Source of the DNA: Candidatus Heimdallarchaeota archaeon
Lineage (GTDB): Archaea; Asgardarchaeota; Heimdallarchaeia; Heimdallarchaeales; Heimdallarchaeaceae
Direction of reading: 5' to 3'
Assembly: GCA_030603365.1 (NCBI GenBank)
Contig: JAUVXV010000004.1
Coordinates: forward strand, 62,001 to 126,000
DNA length: 64,000 nucleotides
The number at the start of each line of letters is the position of its first letter. Within the stretch, counting starts at the first letter, position 1. The translations under genes and the position numbers were made by a program. Below are positions 9,015 through 17,644 of the stretch, piece by piece. The notes beneath the pieces are model-generated. The model made no database searches. It was given only the letters and a program-made list of their open reading frames with translations, and was not told the DNA's origin.

Positions 9015-9114
9015 TTTATACAACTCTCTCTTATAGAAGATATTGTGTGTTCTCATCTTTTTAAAAATAACGTGTAAAAAAATAATAAAAAAAATATTTA
9101 GGGATAATTTTTCT

Positions 9115-10365
9115 CTATTTTCCCCATAATTCAAGTGACTTTGCTAATTCTACGTGTTCTTTTGCATACTCTTCTAGTGAGATCCCCTTCAAAGTGGCAT
9201 CTAGGGCTTGTCTCATAGCCATAGCACCTTTGCGAGTACCATCAGGATGACCATGAATTCCTCCACCTGCTTGCAAAATAATATTGTTTCCACCATATTT
9301 AACTAAGTTTGGTATTTTAGCAGGATATAAACCACCTGAAGCAGTTGGAAAAACTTGTTTAAATTCATACATATTATTTAGCAAAGCATCCTTAAGTTTA
9401 AGTTCAAGATTCAAATCTGTATCCATTTTTCCTTGACCGTAAGAGCCAATATGTAATTGATCTCCTCCTGCCATTCGCACTATTTTTGCAATAGGTAGCA
9501 TAGAAATACCATGGAGTTGATTTCTAGTAAAAGCTGCGTGCATTGTACGATGAACATGTATAGGAAGTTTCACACCAGGATCCGCTGCCATTTGTGCAAG
9601 TTCTTGATAACCAGTCAATATGACATCAATCATTAAACACTTTGCACCATTATCAATAGCACTTTCTATTCTCCTCCACATTACATCGTGTTTTGCTGTG
9701 ATATTTACGGCATGAATGACGGTTCTTCCAGTTTCTTCTTTAACCAAATCCATTTTTTCTAGAACACTGACTGTACGATCTTCAATTGGACAAAAAGTTT
9801 GATTGGAAAGATTTTCATCATCTTTTATGAAGTCAACACCTCCAATCGCTGCATCATAGGCAACTTCAGCCCATTCTTTTGCAGTTAGTCCCATTTTTGG
9901 TTTAACAATTGTACCAACATGTGGGCGTCCAGGAAATTCACCTTTGTCTGTTCCTATAATTTTTCGAACGCCTTCAATACCAAATTTAGGTCCTGGGAAG
10001 TGTTCTGCAATACTTCTTGGGAATTCGACATCTAACCATCTGATATTGCGTAAAGCTCCTAATCCAAACAGATTTCCTGCAAGCATTGATAGAATGCTTG
10101 TAATTCCTGCTTCCATATCAAATGTTTCTAATTGAAAACCTATTGTTACTTCTCCACTTTGATAATTATCGTGGGTTTCAAAGATTTTCTTATCTAAAAC
10201 CTCCGCACGTAATTTAGCTACATGAGGTTTTCCCTCAGTTGTTCTTAAATCGGTCCATGTACCGACACTTTCTTCATCGCAGATTTCTTCTGCGGCTACA
10301 TCAACACTTTTTACGTGTTCCACATAATAACGTGCAACAAGTAATTCTTTATATTGTTCTGTCAT
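9115..10365 (-). CDS. rbcL: Ribulose bisphosphate carboxylase, form III
   Basis: A 416-residue archaeal RuBisCO large chain. Active-site residues are intact: K155-P-K157 in GTIVKPKMGL, the carbamylated Lys with its metal ligands in K181-D-D-E184, H272-R273 in IHVHRTMHA, and loop-6 Lys313 in SYGQGKMDT. Form III enzymes fix CO2 onto RuBP made from AMP-derived ribose-1,5-bisphosphate and yield two 3-phosphoglycerates, feeding central carbon metabolism rather than a Calvin cycle. It lies 26 bp downstream of the R15P isomerase gene on the same strand, forming a two-gene AMP-salvage operon. AMP phosphorylase is not in the window. Confidence 0.97.
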   Translation of the reverse strand: MTEQYKELLVARYYVEHVKSVDVAAEEICDEESVGTWTDLRTTEGKPHVAKLRAEVLDKKIFETHDNYQSGEVTIGFQLETFDMEAGITSILSMLAGNLFGLGALRNIRWLDVEFPRSIAEHFPGPKFGIEGVRKIIGTDKGEFPGRPHVGTIVKPKMGLTAKEWAEVAYDAAIGGVDFIKDDENLSNQTFCPIEDRTVSVLEKMDLVKEETGRTVIHAVNITAKHDVMWRRIESAIDNGAKCLMIDVILTGYQELAQMAADPGVKLPIHVHRTMHAAFTRNQLHGISMLPIAKIVRMAGGDQLHIGSYGQGKMDTDLNLELKLKDALLNNMYEFKQVFPTASGGLYPAKIPNLVKYGGNNIILQAGGGIHGHPDGTRKGAMAMRQALDATLKGISLEEYAKEHVELAKSLELWGK

Positions 10366-10391
10366 AATTATACCTCATATTTTAATCGTAA

Positions 10392-11372
10392 TTAATCCAT
10401 TTCATCATTCATAATCATGAATGGATATTCTTGTTTAACAATTAGATAAACTACTGTTGGTGAAAAAACTCCTGCTTCAGATATGATACCATCAATAAGA
10501 TCATGTGATACAGTCTCAAAAGCTGGGTTTAGGAAATTAAGCCCTTCTGGGGCATCTTCCCATATTTCTTTGCTCTCTCGCATTTCTATTTCGGAAAGTT
10601 TTCCTATACTTGTTTCTGGATCATATTTTAGGAGATTGATTGCAGAATAGAAAGGAACATCCATTTCACGAGCTGCTAATGCTAACAATCTTGTACCTAT
10701 TTTATTTATTACTGTACCTTGGCTAGTAATAGAATCTGCTCCAGTGATAATTATATCAACATCATGTCTGTTGATTACCCATCTCATAGCACTATCAACA
10801 ACTTGAGTTGTGGTAATCCCTGCATCTACTAATTCTTTTGCAGTAATACGTCCTTGATAACGAGGGCGGGTTTCTGTACAGAAAACTTCAATGTCTTTAC
10901 CTTGACGATGAGCCTCTAGAATTATTCCAGTAGACAGAGATGAATGACAATGTGTCATAATGGTACTCCCTTTTTTTATTCGATGAGCCCCATATTGGAT
11001 AACTTTCCGTTTTGATTCTTTTAGTAAATGAATATATTCTTCTGCAAAGGATTTTACTACTTCCCTTGCTTCTTGTATAGTAGATGCTTTATCGTGAAGA
11101 TTGTAGACAATGTATCTTAAACCATTTCTTAATGCAGGTTCAGTAGCTCTAGCTGTTGCTAAAGCTTGGCGAGCTTCAGCAAGTTTTTCAAACATTTTTT
11201 CTGTAGAAGCAACTTCAAGACGTTCTGCTAAAGAAGAAAATGCATAAACACCCTCAATAGCTATGTTTGTTGCACCTTGAATTTTAAGTGAGCGAATATC
11301 ATCTACAACTTGAATAAATGTTGAATCCAAATAAATCACCAATAGACAGTTAAAGACAATAGAACGAACCAT
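10392..11372 (-). CDS. Ribose-1,5-bisphosphate isomerase
   Basis: A protein of the eIF2B-alpha-like isomerase family converting ribose-1,5-bisphosphate to ribulose-1,5-bisphosphate for RuBisCO. It has a helical N-terminal domain (about 16-125) and a Rossmann-like C-terminal domain. The HCHSSLSTG loop holds Cys142, and IITGADSI holds Asp213; these match the catalytic Cys and Asp of the Thermococcus enzyme. ETRPRYQGR is also typical. The first 14 residues (MVRSIVFNCLLVIY) are not family-like, so a GTG or TTG codon near residues 12-15 may be the true start. It sits directly upstream of rbcL, which makes the assignment firm. Confidence 0.93.
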   Translation of the reverse strand: MVRSIVFNCLLVIYLDSTFIQVVDDIRSLKIQGATNIAIEGVYAFSSLAERLEVASTEKMFEKLAEARQALATARATEPALRNGLRYIVYNLHDKASTIQEAREVVKSFAEEYIHLLKESKRKVIQYGAHRIKKGSTIMTHCHSSLSTGIILEAHRQGKDIEVFCTETRPRYQGRITAKELVDAGITTTQVVDSAMRWVINRHDVDIIITGADSITSQGTVINKIGTRLLALAAREMDVPFYSAINLLKYDPETSIGKLSEIEMRESKEIWEDAPEGLNFLNPAFETVSHDLIDGIISEAGVFSPTVVYLIVKQEYPFMIMNDEMD

Positions 11373-11495
11373 AATAAAGAATTGTGGTTATAACACTTTT
11401 TCGTATGGAAAATTTTAATGAATTAAATTCCATAAAATATTGCGAATGGGACAAAGTAACCGATTGTTAGAAAAAAACTATTAGTAAAAAAGTGG

Positions 11496-11627
11496 TGGGG
11501 CACGACGGATTCGAACCATCGACCAATTGGTCTCTCAGTTTTGACTCTTACAAAAAATATGAGCCAACCGCCTCCTAGTAAGTGGCACGCAACCACTTTA
11601 CTTCTAACCGAGCTGAGCTAGTGCCCC
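11496..11627 (-). tRNA. tRNA with CAU anticodon (Met or Ile2), two introns
   Basis: The acceptor GGGGCAC/GTGCCCC, D-stem GCTC/GAGC, anticodon stem GTTGG/CCAAT and T-arm GATGG-TTCGAAT-CCGTC can be assembled only by removing two introns. Intron 1 (about 11572-11602, 31 nt) interrupts the D-stem at positions 23/24 and contains a near-perfect AGTAAAGTGG/CCACTTACT hairpin. Intron 2 (about 11532-11557, 26 nt) is at the canonical site 37/38 after the loop CTCATA. The mature length is 75 nt with discriminator A; CCA is encoded at 11493-11495. The anticodon CAU fits elongator Met or the modified-C tRNA-Ile2; it lacks initiator features. Exact splice points may shift by one or two bases. Confidence 0.85.
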
Positions 11628-11764
11628 TTGTTATACTATATTGCCACATGCTTCTTATTTTAAGTTTTTTCTTCGCTTCTAAAAATATTCTACATGAATG
11701 TTTTTTTGAATTCATTCTTTGTTTAAAACAACCTTATAACCAAGGATCCTATATAGCTGTTAAA

Positions 11765-12103
11765 TCATTGTATCTTTTCATCGCTTTTTGGTCCTGAAAT
11801 AATAGGATTTACATATTTTACTATAGATTCAGATAAAGTATTTATTTCACCGGTTGAAAATTTTTCTCCTCGTTTTTTAGAACAACCATTACATAATCCC
11901 GCAGGTAACACTACTTTAGAGACTAAATCTTTTTTTTCTCTACTTCTACATCTACCACATAAAGGTTTTGCGCATTCTTCGCATGTAAACCTTGCTGTAG
12001 CTCCACAATTTAAACAAAATAGCACTATCTCTTCGTTCTTTTCACCTATAATTATCACAGTAGTTATAGGATTCTCAAGTATTAAACCCCAACACTTTTC
12101 CAT
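11765..12103 (-). CDS. Small cross-brace zinc-finger protein
   Basis: A 112-residue protein with eight cysteines spaced CxxC-x7-CxxC-x4-CxxC-x(about 20)-CxxC (FCLNCGATARFTCEECAKPLCGRC ... GLCNGC in parts). This resembles binuclear B-box/FYVE/PHD-type zinc folds. The N-terminal 28 residues form strands; the C-terminal tail is polar. It has no membrane segment. It lies 10 bp downstream of lipA on the same strand, so it is probably expressed with the lipoate genes, though no functional link is known. The family is not recognised. Confidence 0.7.
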   Translation of the reverse strand: MEKCWGLILENPITTVIIIGEKNEEIVLFCLNCGATARFTCEECAKPLCGRCRSREKKDLVSKVVLPAGLCNGCSKKRGEKFSTGEINTLSESIVKYVNPIISGPKSDEKIQ

Positions 12104-12113
12104 AACAGTAAAT

Positions 12114-12977
12114 TTATTGCTCTAGTAGAAAGTCAGCTTCTTCTGCATTAAATGAACTTCTAACAAATGGTGCTGATGCAACAAATTGAAAACCTATATC
12201 ATATGCTTTTTCTTCATATTCCTTGAATAAATCAGGATGAACATATTCTTCAATTTCTAAATCAGAGCTTGGAGGTTTAAGATACTGTCCTATTGTTAGA
12301 ATATCACAATTTACTTCTCGTAAATCTTTCATCACTTCGAGAACTTCTTCTTTTGTTTCTCCCAATCCTACCATTAAACCTGATTTAGTGTATATTTCCG
12401 AATCCATCTCCTTTACAATCTTAAGTAAATTCAATGAAGTTTTGTAGTTGGCTTGTGGTGTAACTTTTCTAAATAATCGAGGAACAACTTCTACGTTGTG
12501 GTTGATTATATCTGGTTTTACTTCAACTATGGTTCTAATGTCTTCCTCTTTCCCCTTTAAGTCTGGTATAAGTAGTTCTATTATCAATTTCTCATTATAC
12601 TCCCTTAATTTGCGAGTAATTCCAGCAAAATGTGCAGCTCCTCCATCCTTAAGATCATCTCTTGTGACTGAGGTGATTACTACATGTTTCAAACCAAGTT
12701 TTTTTGCTGCTTCTACTAAACGGTCTGGTTCTTGTTGATCTAGAGGATTAGGTCTTCCAAAATTAATGTCACAGAATTTGCAGTTTCGAGTACAAATGTC
12801 CCCCATAACAAGAAAAGTTGCAGTTTTTTTTTCAAAACACTTTCCAATATTGGGACACATTGATTCCTCGCAAACAGTGTGAAGTTCTAGTTTTCTAAGA
12901 AGTTGCTGTACTTCACTTATTTTTTCTCTATCCATTCTTCCAATTCTTAGCCATTCGGGTTTTCGAAGTCTAGGCAT
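12114..12977 (-). CDS. lipA: Lipoyl synthase (radical SAM)
   Basis: A 287-residue protein that inserts two sulfurs into protein-bound octanoyl groups. The auxiliary 4Fe-4S cluster cysteines are C36, C41 and C47 (VCEESMCPNIGKC). The radical-SAM cluster is C62-x3-C66-x2-C69 (GDICTRNCKFCD). The C-terminal RSSFNA supplies the conserved serine that ligates the auxiliary cluster. LKHVVITSVTRDDLKDGGA and the GLMVGLGET segment are family hallmarks. Its start overlaps lipB by 8 bp, so synthesis is likely coupled. Together they imply lipoylated 2-oxoacid dehydrogenase or glycine-cleavage H protein elsewhere in the genome. Confidence 0.97.
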   Translation of the reverse strand: MPRLRKPEWLRIGRMDREKISEVQQLLRKLELHTVCEESMCPNIGKCFEKKTATFLVMGDICTRNCKFCDINFGRPNPLDQQEPDRLVEAAKKLGLKHVVITSVTRDDLKDGGAAHFAGITRKLREYNEKLIIELLIPDLKGKEEDIRTIVEVKPDIINHNVEVVPRLFRKVTPQANYKTSLNLLKIVKEMDSEIYTKSGLMVGLGETKEEVLEVMKDLREVNCDILTIGQYLKPPSSDLEIEEYVHPDLFKEYEEKAYDIGFQFVASAPFVRSSFNAEEADFLLEQ

Positions 12978-13674
12978 TTTCTTTTATCCTCTTTTCTAAT
13001 TCTTCTTCTGTTATTTTCTTCAATCTCATTTCGAAGATAGTTTCAAACAATTGTTCAAATGTGCTATAAACTTCCTTTATATCTAGTTTTTTACCAAGTA
13101 CTTTTTCCATAGAAATAGGCTCATATTGAGTGATTCCACAAGGAACAATCAAGCGAAAATGATCCATATTAGTATTCACATTTAATGCTAGACCATGAGA
13201 TGAAATCATTTTTGAAGCTCTAGCTCCAATAGCAGCTATTTTCCATGTTCTACCTTGATGATCTAACCAAACACCAGGATATCCTTCTTTTCTCCATCCT
13301 TCTATTCCATATGTCCTTAGCAATTTGATGAGAGTTTCTTCCATTTTCCAAACAAATTGATCGACGCTTATATTTAATTTTGCGAGATTTAAGAGTAAAT
13401 ATCCAACCATCTGTCCAGGTCCGTGATACGTAATTTCTCCACCTCTCCTTACATCTACTACATCGATTCCCTCGCTTTCAAGTATTTGTTCGGTTGCTAA
13501 AATGTCCTCTCTAGACCCTTTCTTGCCTACAGTAAATACTGGATTGTGTTGCAGAACTAGTAGGAAATTATCGAACTTTCTTTCGTTCTCTTTGATGGCT
13601 CGTATTCTTTGCTGTAAATCTAGAGAATATCGATATTCGAGTTGGTTATATTCTACAAGGAAGCATTTTCTCAT
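12970..13674 (-). CDS. lipB: Lipoyl(octanoyl) transferase
   Basis: A 234-residue cofactor transferase of the LipB/LplA superfamily moving octanoyl from ACP or a thioester onto lipoyl domains. It has the RRGGEITYHGPGQ motif at 76-88, a catalytic Lys in the WKIAAIGAR segment, SSHGLALNVN, and the catalytic Cys in LIVPCGITQYEP. All catalytic elements are present and the length is normal. The gene opens the lipB-lipA-zinc protein operon. An archaeal LipB raises the question of its acyl donor, since archaea generally lack a fatty-acid synthase/ACP cycle; no ACP is seen here. Confidence 0.95.
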   Translation of the reverse strand: MRKCFLVEYNQLEYRYSLDLQQRIRAIKENERKFDNFLLVLQHNPVFTVGKKGSREDILATEQILESEGIDVVDVRRGGEITYHGPGQMVGYLLLNLAKLNISVDQFVWKMEETLIKLLRTYGIEGWRKEGYPGVWLDHQGRTWKIAAIGARASKMISSHGLALNVNTNMDHFRLIVPCGITQYEPISMEKVLGKKLDIKEVYSTFEQLFETIFEMRLKKITEEELEKRIKENA

Positions 13675-13719
13675 TATCTTCTGTTTTTTAGTGTATTTTT
13701 AGCAATTGTGGTTTGTAAG

Positions 13720-13732
13720 TTTTATATTAATT
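13720..13732 (+). promoter_or_regulatory. TATA-like box upstream of nep1
   Basis: A TTTATATTAA stretch lies about 50-60 bp before the ATG at 13779. Archaeal transcription normally starts about 25 bp downstream of the box, near 13747. That would place the alternative TTG start at 13740 outside the transcript and supports the ATG. Confidence 0.45.
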
Positions 13733-13778
13733 AGTAAAGTTGAAAAGCAACCATGTTACATTTAGTAATTGGTTATAT

Positions 13779-14516
13779 ATGGCGAAGTTCCTGACAATTT
13801 TATTAGCTGAAGCATCTATAGAACCCTTCCCTGAAGAATGGATAAAAGATATTAAAGTTAGAAACTATTTTTCGAAAAATAAGAAGCATCCATCTGAAGT
13901 GATGTTGGATTCAAGTTATCATAAACATCTTCTAACTGATTTACCTGATATTGAAAAAAGAGGAAGACCTGATATAGTCCACTTTACACTTTTATCTTGT
14001 TTTGGATCCATTCTTGCGAGAGAAAATAGGTTGCAAGTAATAATACACACTTACAATGACGACATAATCTATTTGCACCCTGAAATAAGATTACCCAAAA
14101 ACGTTGATAGATTTAATGGTTTATTTTTGCAATTGTTCAAGGATAAGAAAGTTCCTCCTGAAGGAAATGAAACACTAATGTCTCTTGAAAAGGGTAATCT
14201 GACCGAACTTTTACAAGATTTACGCCAAAAGCATGATCTAATTATTGAATTTAGTGTGAAAGGAGATCAGTTGTCCACCTCAGAATATTCAACAACAATT
14301 TTTAATGCTGTAAATCCTCTTCTGATATTTGGTGCTTTTCCCCATGGAGAAATTTCTCCAATACCTGAAGGGTTGGTTGATAGGAAACTGGGGATATATG
14401 AAGAAGGTCTAGACCTTTTTGCTGTAATATCACAAATTCTTGCTAGTCAACATATGCTTGAAGAAGATAAACTTACGGAAACAAGCAGTGAAGATAAAAG
14501 TGTTTCTTGGGGGTAA
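13779..14516 (+). CDS. nep1: Nep1/Emg1 rRNA pseudouridine N1-methyltransferase
   Basis: A SPOUT-class methyltransferase that acts on a pseudouridine in the small-subunit rRNA decoding region and aids 30S assembly. Family markers are LTILLAEASIEPFPEE at the start, MLDSSYHKHLL, KRGRPDIVHFTLL, LPKNVDRFNGLF, and the knotted SAM-binding end VNPLLIFGAFPHGEIS ... DRKLGIYEEGLDLF. Length is normal. I choose the ATG at 13779 (MAKFLTILL); an upstream in-frame TTG at 13740 would add 13 unlikely residues. Archaeal/eukaryotic-specific, it supports the archaeal origin of the window. Confidence 0.93.
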   Translation: MAKFLTILLAEASIEPFPEEWIKDIKVRNYFSKNKKHPSEVMLDSSYHKHLLTDLPDIEKRGRPDIVHFTLLSCFGSILARENRLQVIIHTYNDDIIYLHPEIRLPKNVDRFNGLFLQLFKDKKVPPEGNETLMSLEKGNLTELLQDLRQKHDLIIEFSVKGDQLSTSEYSTTIFNAVNPLLIFGAFPHGEISPIPEGLVDRKLGIYEEGLDLFAVISQILASQHMLEEDKLTETSSEDKSVSWG

Positions 14517-14592
14517 AATAGACCCATATGACCAAAAACCTCTAACTTCCTAACGACATATTTAAATTACATCTTCAAGTCGCTCAATTTAG

Positions 14593-16719
14593 GTGAAAGT
14601 ACTGCCATTAGCTAAATTAGATAAATTACTTCATCCGGAAAGTGTTGCAATAATAGGAGCTAGCCCTGATAAAAAGAAAGTAGGTTATGCTGCTTTAAGA
14701 AATATGGTTCTAAGCGGATTCAAAGGTAGACTTTATGCTATAAATCCTAAAGCAGAACAATATGGCGAGATAGAGGGAGTAAAAGTTTATGCTAGTATAA
14801 ATGAAATTGATGATTACATTGATTTAGCAGTTGTTTGCATTCCTGCAAGATTTATTCCATCGTTAATGGAAGAACTTGGTAAAAAAGGCGTTAAATATGC
14901 CGCAATAATTACAGCTGGTTTTAAAGAAACAGGGGAAGAAGGAGCTAAATTAGAAAAAAAACTAGTCGAAATAGCTCAGAAATATGGGATAAGGATTGTT
15001 GGTCCAAATATTTTGGGTGTAGTTGATACTTCTGCCCCAATGAATGCAAGCTTTGCAGAACGTTCTCCAATTAAAGGAGAAGTTGCGTTCCTTAGCCAAA
15101 GTGGGGCATTATTAACAGGAATCCTAGATTGGAGTTGTGCAGAAGGTATAGGTTATTCAAGTTTTGTTTCTCTTGGAAACAAAGCTGATTTGGATGAAAC
15201 AGATTTCATAGAAGCATTAGCAGAAGATGAACATACCTTAGCGATACTCATATATCTCGAAAGTATAAGCAGAGGAACTGAATTCATCAAGGTGTGCAAA
15301 GAAGTTACTCGAAAAAAACCAGTAATTGTAATAAAAGCTGGTAGATCAGAAGCTGGTTCAAAAGCAGCTTCTTCTCATACAGGCAGTATGACAGGTGCCG
15401 ATACAACTTACGATGTTGCCTTTGAAAAGGGTGGTGTAATTAGAGCAGAAAATGCTCAAGAGCTCTTTGATATGGCGTTTGCTTTTAGTTTCATGCCCAT
15501 TCCTAAAGGAAACAAAATAGTTATAATTACCAATGCTGGAGGTCCTGGAATATTAGCGACAGATGCAGCAGAAAAGTATGATCTTGAGTTAGCAACTCTA
15601 TCTGCTGAATTTAAAAATGAACTCAAATCTTTTCTACCACCAGCTGCTAATTTTAACAATCCTATTGATGCTCTAGGGACAGCATTAGCTGATGACTATG
15701 GACGTATTTTAGAAATGTCTCTGATTGACGAAAATGTCGATGGAGTAATCATTATTCTTACACCACAAGCAATGACTGAGGGCAAAGAAACAGCAGCGAA
15801 GATAATTGAAATACGTAACAAATATCCTGACAAACCTATTGTTACCATATTCATCGGTGGAGAGATACTGGGACCTGATATATATCACTTAAAAAAGAAT
15901 AAAATACCTTGTTTTCCACTCCCAGAACGGGGTGTAAGAGCAATGGCTGCTCTAGCTGAATACAATCGAATTAGAAATAGACCTATTGATGATACAATAC
16001 CAGATTTAGAACGAGATAAAGAAACAGTCAAGACTATACTTGAAAAGGTTAAACTAGAAAAAAGAAACAATCTACTAGGAGCAGAAGCAATAGAGGTCGC
16101 TAAAGCATATGGTATTTATGCTCCTATAACTAAACTTGCACACTCAGCCGAACAAGCAGCAACATTAGCTGAAGAGATAGGCTTTCCTGTTGTTATGAAA
16201 ATAACAAGCCCAGATATAGTTCACAAAACCGATATTGGTGGTGTTCGTCTCAACATTAAGAGTAAGGAAGAAGCAGCTACAATTTATGAAGAGATTATAA
16301 AAGTCGCAAGAAAACACTATCCAAATACAAAACTTCTAGCAGTCGATGTACAAAAGATGGAGAAGGTGGGAAAAGAGCTAATAGTTGGTTCAATGAAAGA
16401 TTCACAGTTTGGATCATTAGTAATGGTAGGATTGGGGGGAATTTATACAAATTTCTTGAAGGACGTAGCTTTTGGTTTAGCACCACTTACAGAATCAGAA
16501 GCTGCTAAATTACTGAAACGTACTAAGGTATATACACTTCTCAAAGGTGTAAGAGGAGAACCACCATCTGATATCGATGCTGTGAATGATACATTGCTAA
16601 GAGTTTCCTTACTAGTACATGACTTCCCACAGATTAAAGAGTTAGATATCAACCCCTTCTTTGTATATGAAGATGGTAAAGGTGTTTCAGCTCTTGATGT
16701 AAAAATAACTATTGAGTAA
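14593..16719 (+). CDS. acdAB: Acetyl-CoA synthetase (ADP-forming), fused alpha-beta
   Basis: A 708-residue acyl-CoA synthetase that makes ATP from acyl-CoA, ADP and phosphate. The alpha part (about 1-460) has a CoA-binding Rossmann start (ESVAIIGASPDKKKVGYAALRN), the GPNILGVVD and LSQSGAL motifs, and the phospho-carrier His262 in ASSHTGSMTGAD. The beta part (about 485-708) is an ATP-grasp domain with VMKITSPDIVHKTDIGGVRLN and the DINPFFVY motif. In many archaea the subunits are separate; here they are fused in alpha-beta order. The GTG start at 14593 is the first in-frame start and gives a family-like N-terminus (LLHPESVAIIGAS). It likely conserves energy during amino-acid or sugar fermentation. 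Confidence 0.93.
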   Translation: MKVLPLAKLDKLLHPESVAIIGASPDKKKVGYAALRNMVLSGFKGRLYAINPKAEQYGEIEGVKVYASINEIDDYIDLAVVCIPARFIPSLMEELGKKGVKYAAIITAGFKETGEEGAKLEKKLVEIAQKYGIRIVGPNILGVVDTSAPMNASFAERSPIKGEVAFLSQSGALLTGILDWSCAEGIGYSSFVSLGNKADLDETDFIEALAEDEHTLAILIYLESISRGTEFIKVCKEVTRKKPVIVIKAGRSEAGSKAASSHTGSMTGADTTYDVAFEKGGVIRAENAQELFDMAFAFSFMPIPKGNKIVIITNAGGPGILATDAAEKYDLELATLSAEFKNELKSFLPPAANFNNPIDALGTALADDYGRILEMSLIDENVDGVIIILTPQAMTEGKETAAKIIEIRNKYPDKPIVTIFIGGEILGPDIYHLKKNKIPCFPLPERGVRAMAALAEYNRIRNRPIDDTIPDLERDKETVKTILEKVKLEKRNNLLGAEAIEVAKAYGIYAPITKLAHSAEQAATLAEEIGFPVVMKITSPDIVHKTDIGGVRLNIKSKEEAATIYEEIIKVARKHYPNTKLLAVDVQKMEKVGKELIVGSMKDSQFGSLVMVGLGGIYTNFLKDVAFGLAPLTESEAAKLLKRTKVYTLLKGVRGEPPSDIDAVNDTLLRVSLLVHDFPQIKELDINPFFVYEDGKGVSALDVKITIE

Positions 16720-16901
16720 CTTTTGTTACTCTCTATTATTGTATTATCATTGTATTATATTTGTAATTCTACTTTTTTACTTTCTTCGTTTAAGGGGTTC
16801 TAAGAGCTCTATTCAGACTTAAGGTTAAGAATACGATTTTATAATAATATTTAATGAAATTTAGAAGGTAGTAGAATTCTAGAATAACTACACGGTATTA
16901 C

Positions 16902-17513
16902 TTAATCATGTTTTTCTTTTACACCTTCAAAGACAACAAAACCTGTTTTTAGTTTCTCAGCTTCTTCTTCTGATAATTTTATAGTCTCTAATTTTGTAAC
17001 ATCTGCAGGAATTATTGTTGAATTTCCAAAGGGGTCTTCAACAATAATATCAATTGGTTTATTATTTTCTATGTATTCGTCTAGCATAGTAATATAATCC
17101 ATAATTTTTTTTCTCTCTTCTTGGGTTTCAGCATCGCTTAGCAGAAATTTTACTTTGCCTTGAATATCTCTAAGTATCCCTTCTATATTATTGATGAAAC
17201 CAACAGCATTTGGTCCTGGTTCTATTATCGCTTCAATTTGTGGGAACCTAATAGTACCATTTGCAGCCCTTACAATCTTAGTTGTGTAATCTTCTTTGTT
17301 TTCAGCATGATATATGTACCTAAAAGGATCTTTGATTGAAAGATTAATGAAATCATTATACTTGTAATGGCAATCAGAACATGACAAGTTAAAAAACCAC
17401 ATCTGAGGAAAATGAGGTAAATCCATGATTTTCTGAATAACTTTTGTATTATTACTTTCACAAACTGGACAGGGGGTTTTCATCATATCAAGATCTAAAT
17501 CTTCTGATGCCAT
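16902..17513 (-). CDS. ZPR1 zinc-finger domain protein
   Basis: A 203-residue archaeal ZPR1-type protein. It has PCPVCESNN with the second pair NLSCSDCHYKYNDF about 25 residues on, forming the zinc finger. The downstream beta domain holds the hallmark stretch NGTIRFPQIEAIIEPGPN and a FINNIEGILRDI segment. Eukaryotic ZPR1 binds eEF1A and acts as its folding chaperone; archaeal single-domain members are probably related in function. The C-terminus is acidic. The gene is isolated, with about 180 bp of AT-rich DNA on its downstream side. Confidence 0.9.
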   Translation of the reverse strand: MASEDLDLDMMKTPCPVCESNNTKVIQKIMDLPHFPQMWFFNLSCSDCHYKYNDFINLSIKDPFRYIYHAENKEDYTTKIVRAANGTIRFPQIEAIIEPGPNAVGFINNIEGILRDIQGKVKFLLSDAETQEERKKIMDYITMLDEYIENNKPIDIIVEDPFGNSTIIPADVTKLETIKLSEEEAEKLKTGFVVFEGVKEKHD

Positions 17514-17644
17514 CTAATCGTTCTAGTCTTGTTTCTGTATCATTTAAAGATTCAGATATCATTAGAAAAATATCCTCACAAAACTTCTGATTTCCTCTTA
17601 GATAGTGATAAATTTTTGTAGAACTAGATTTGAATAAACTTGAG

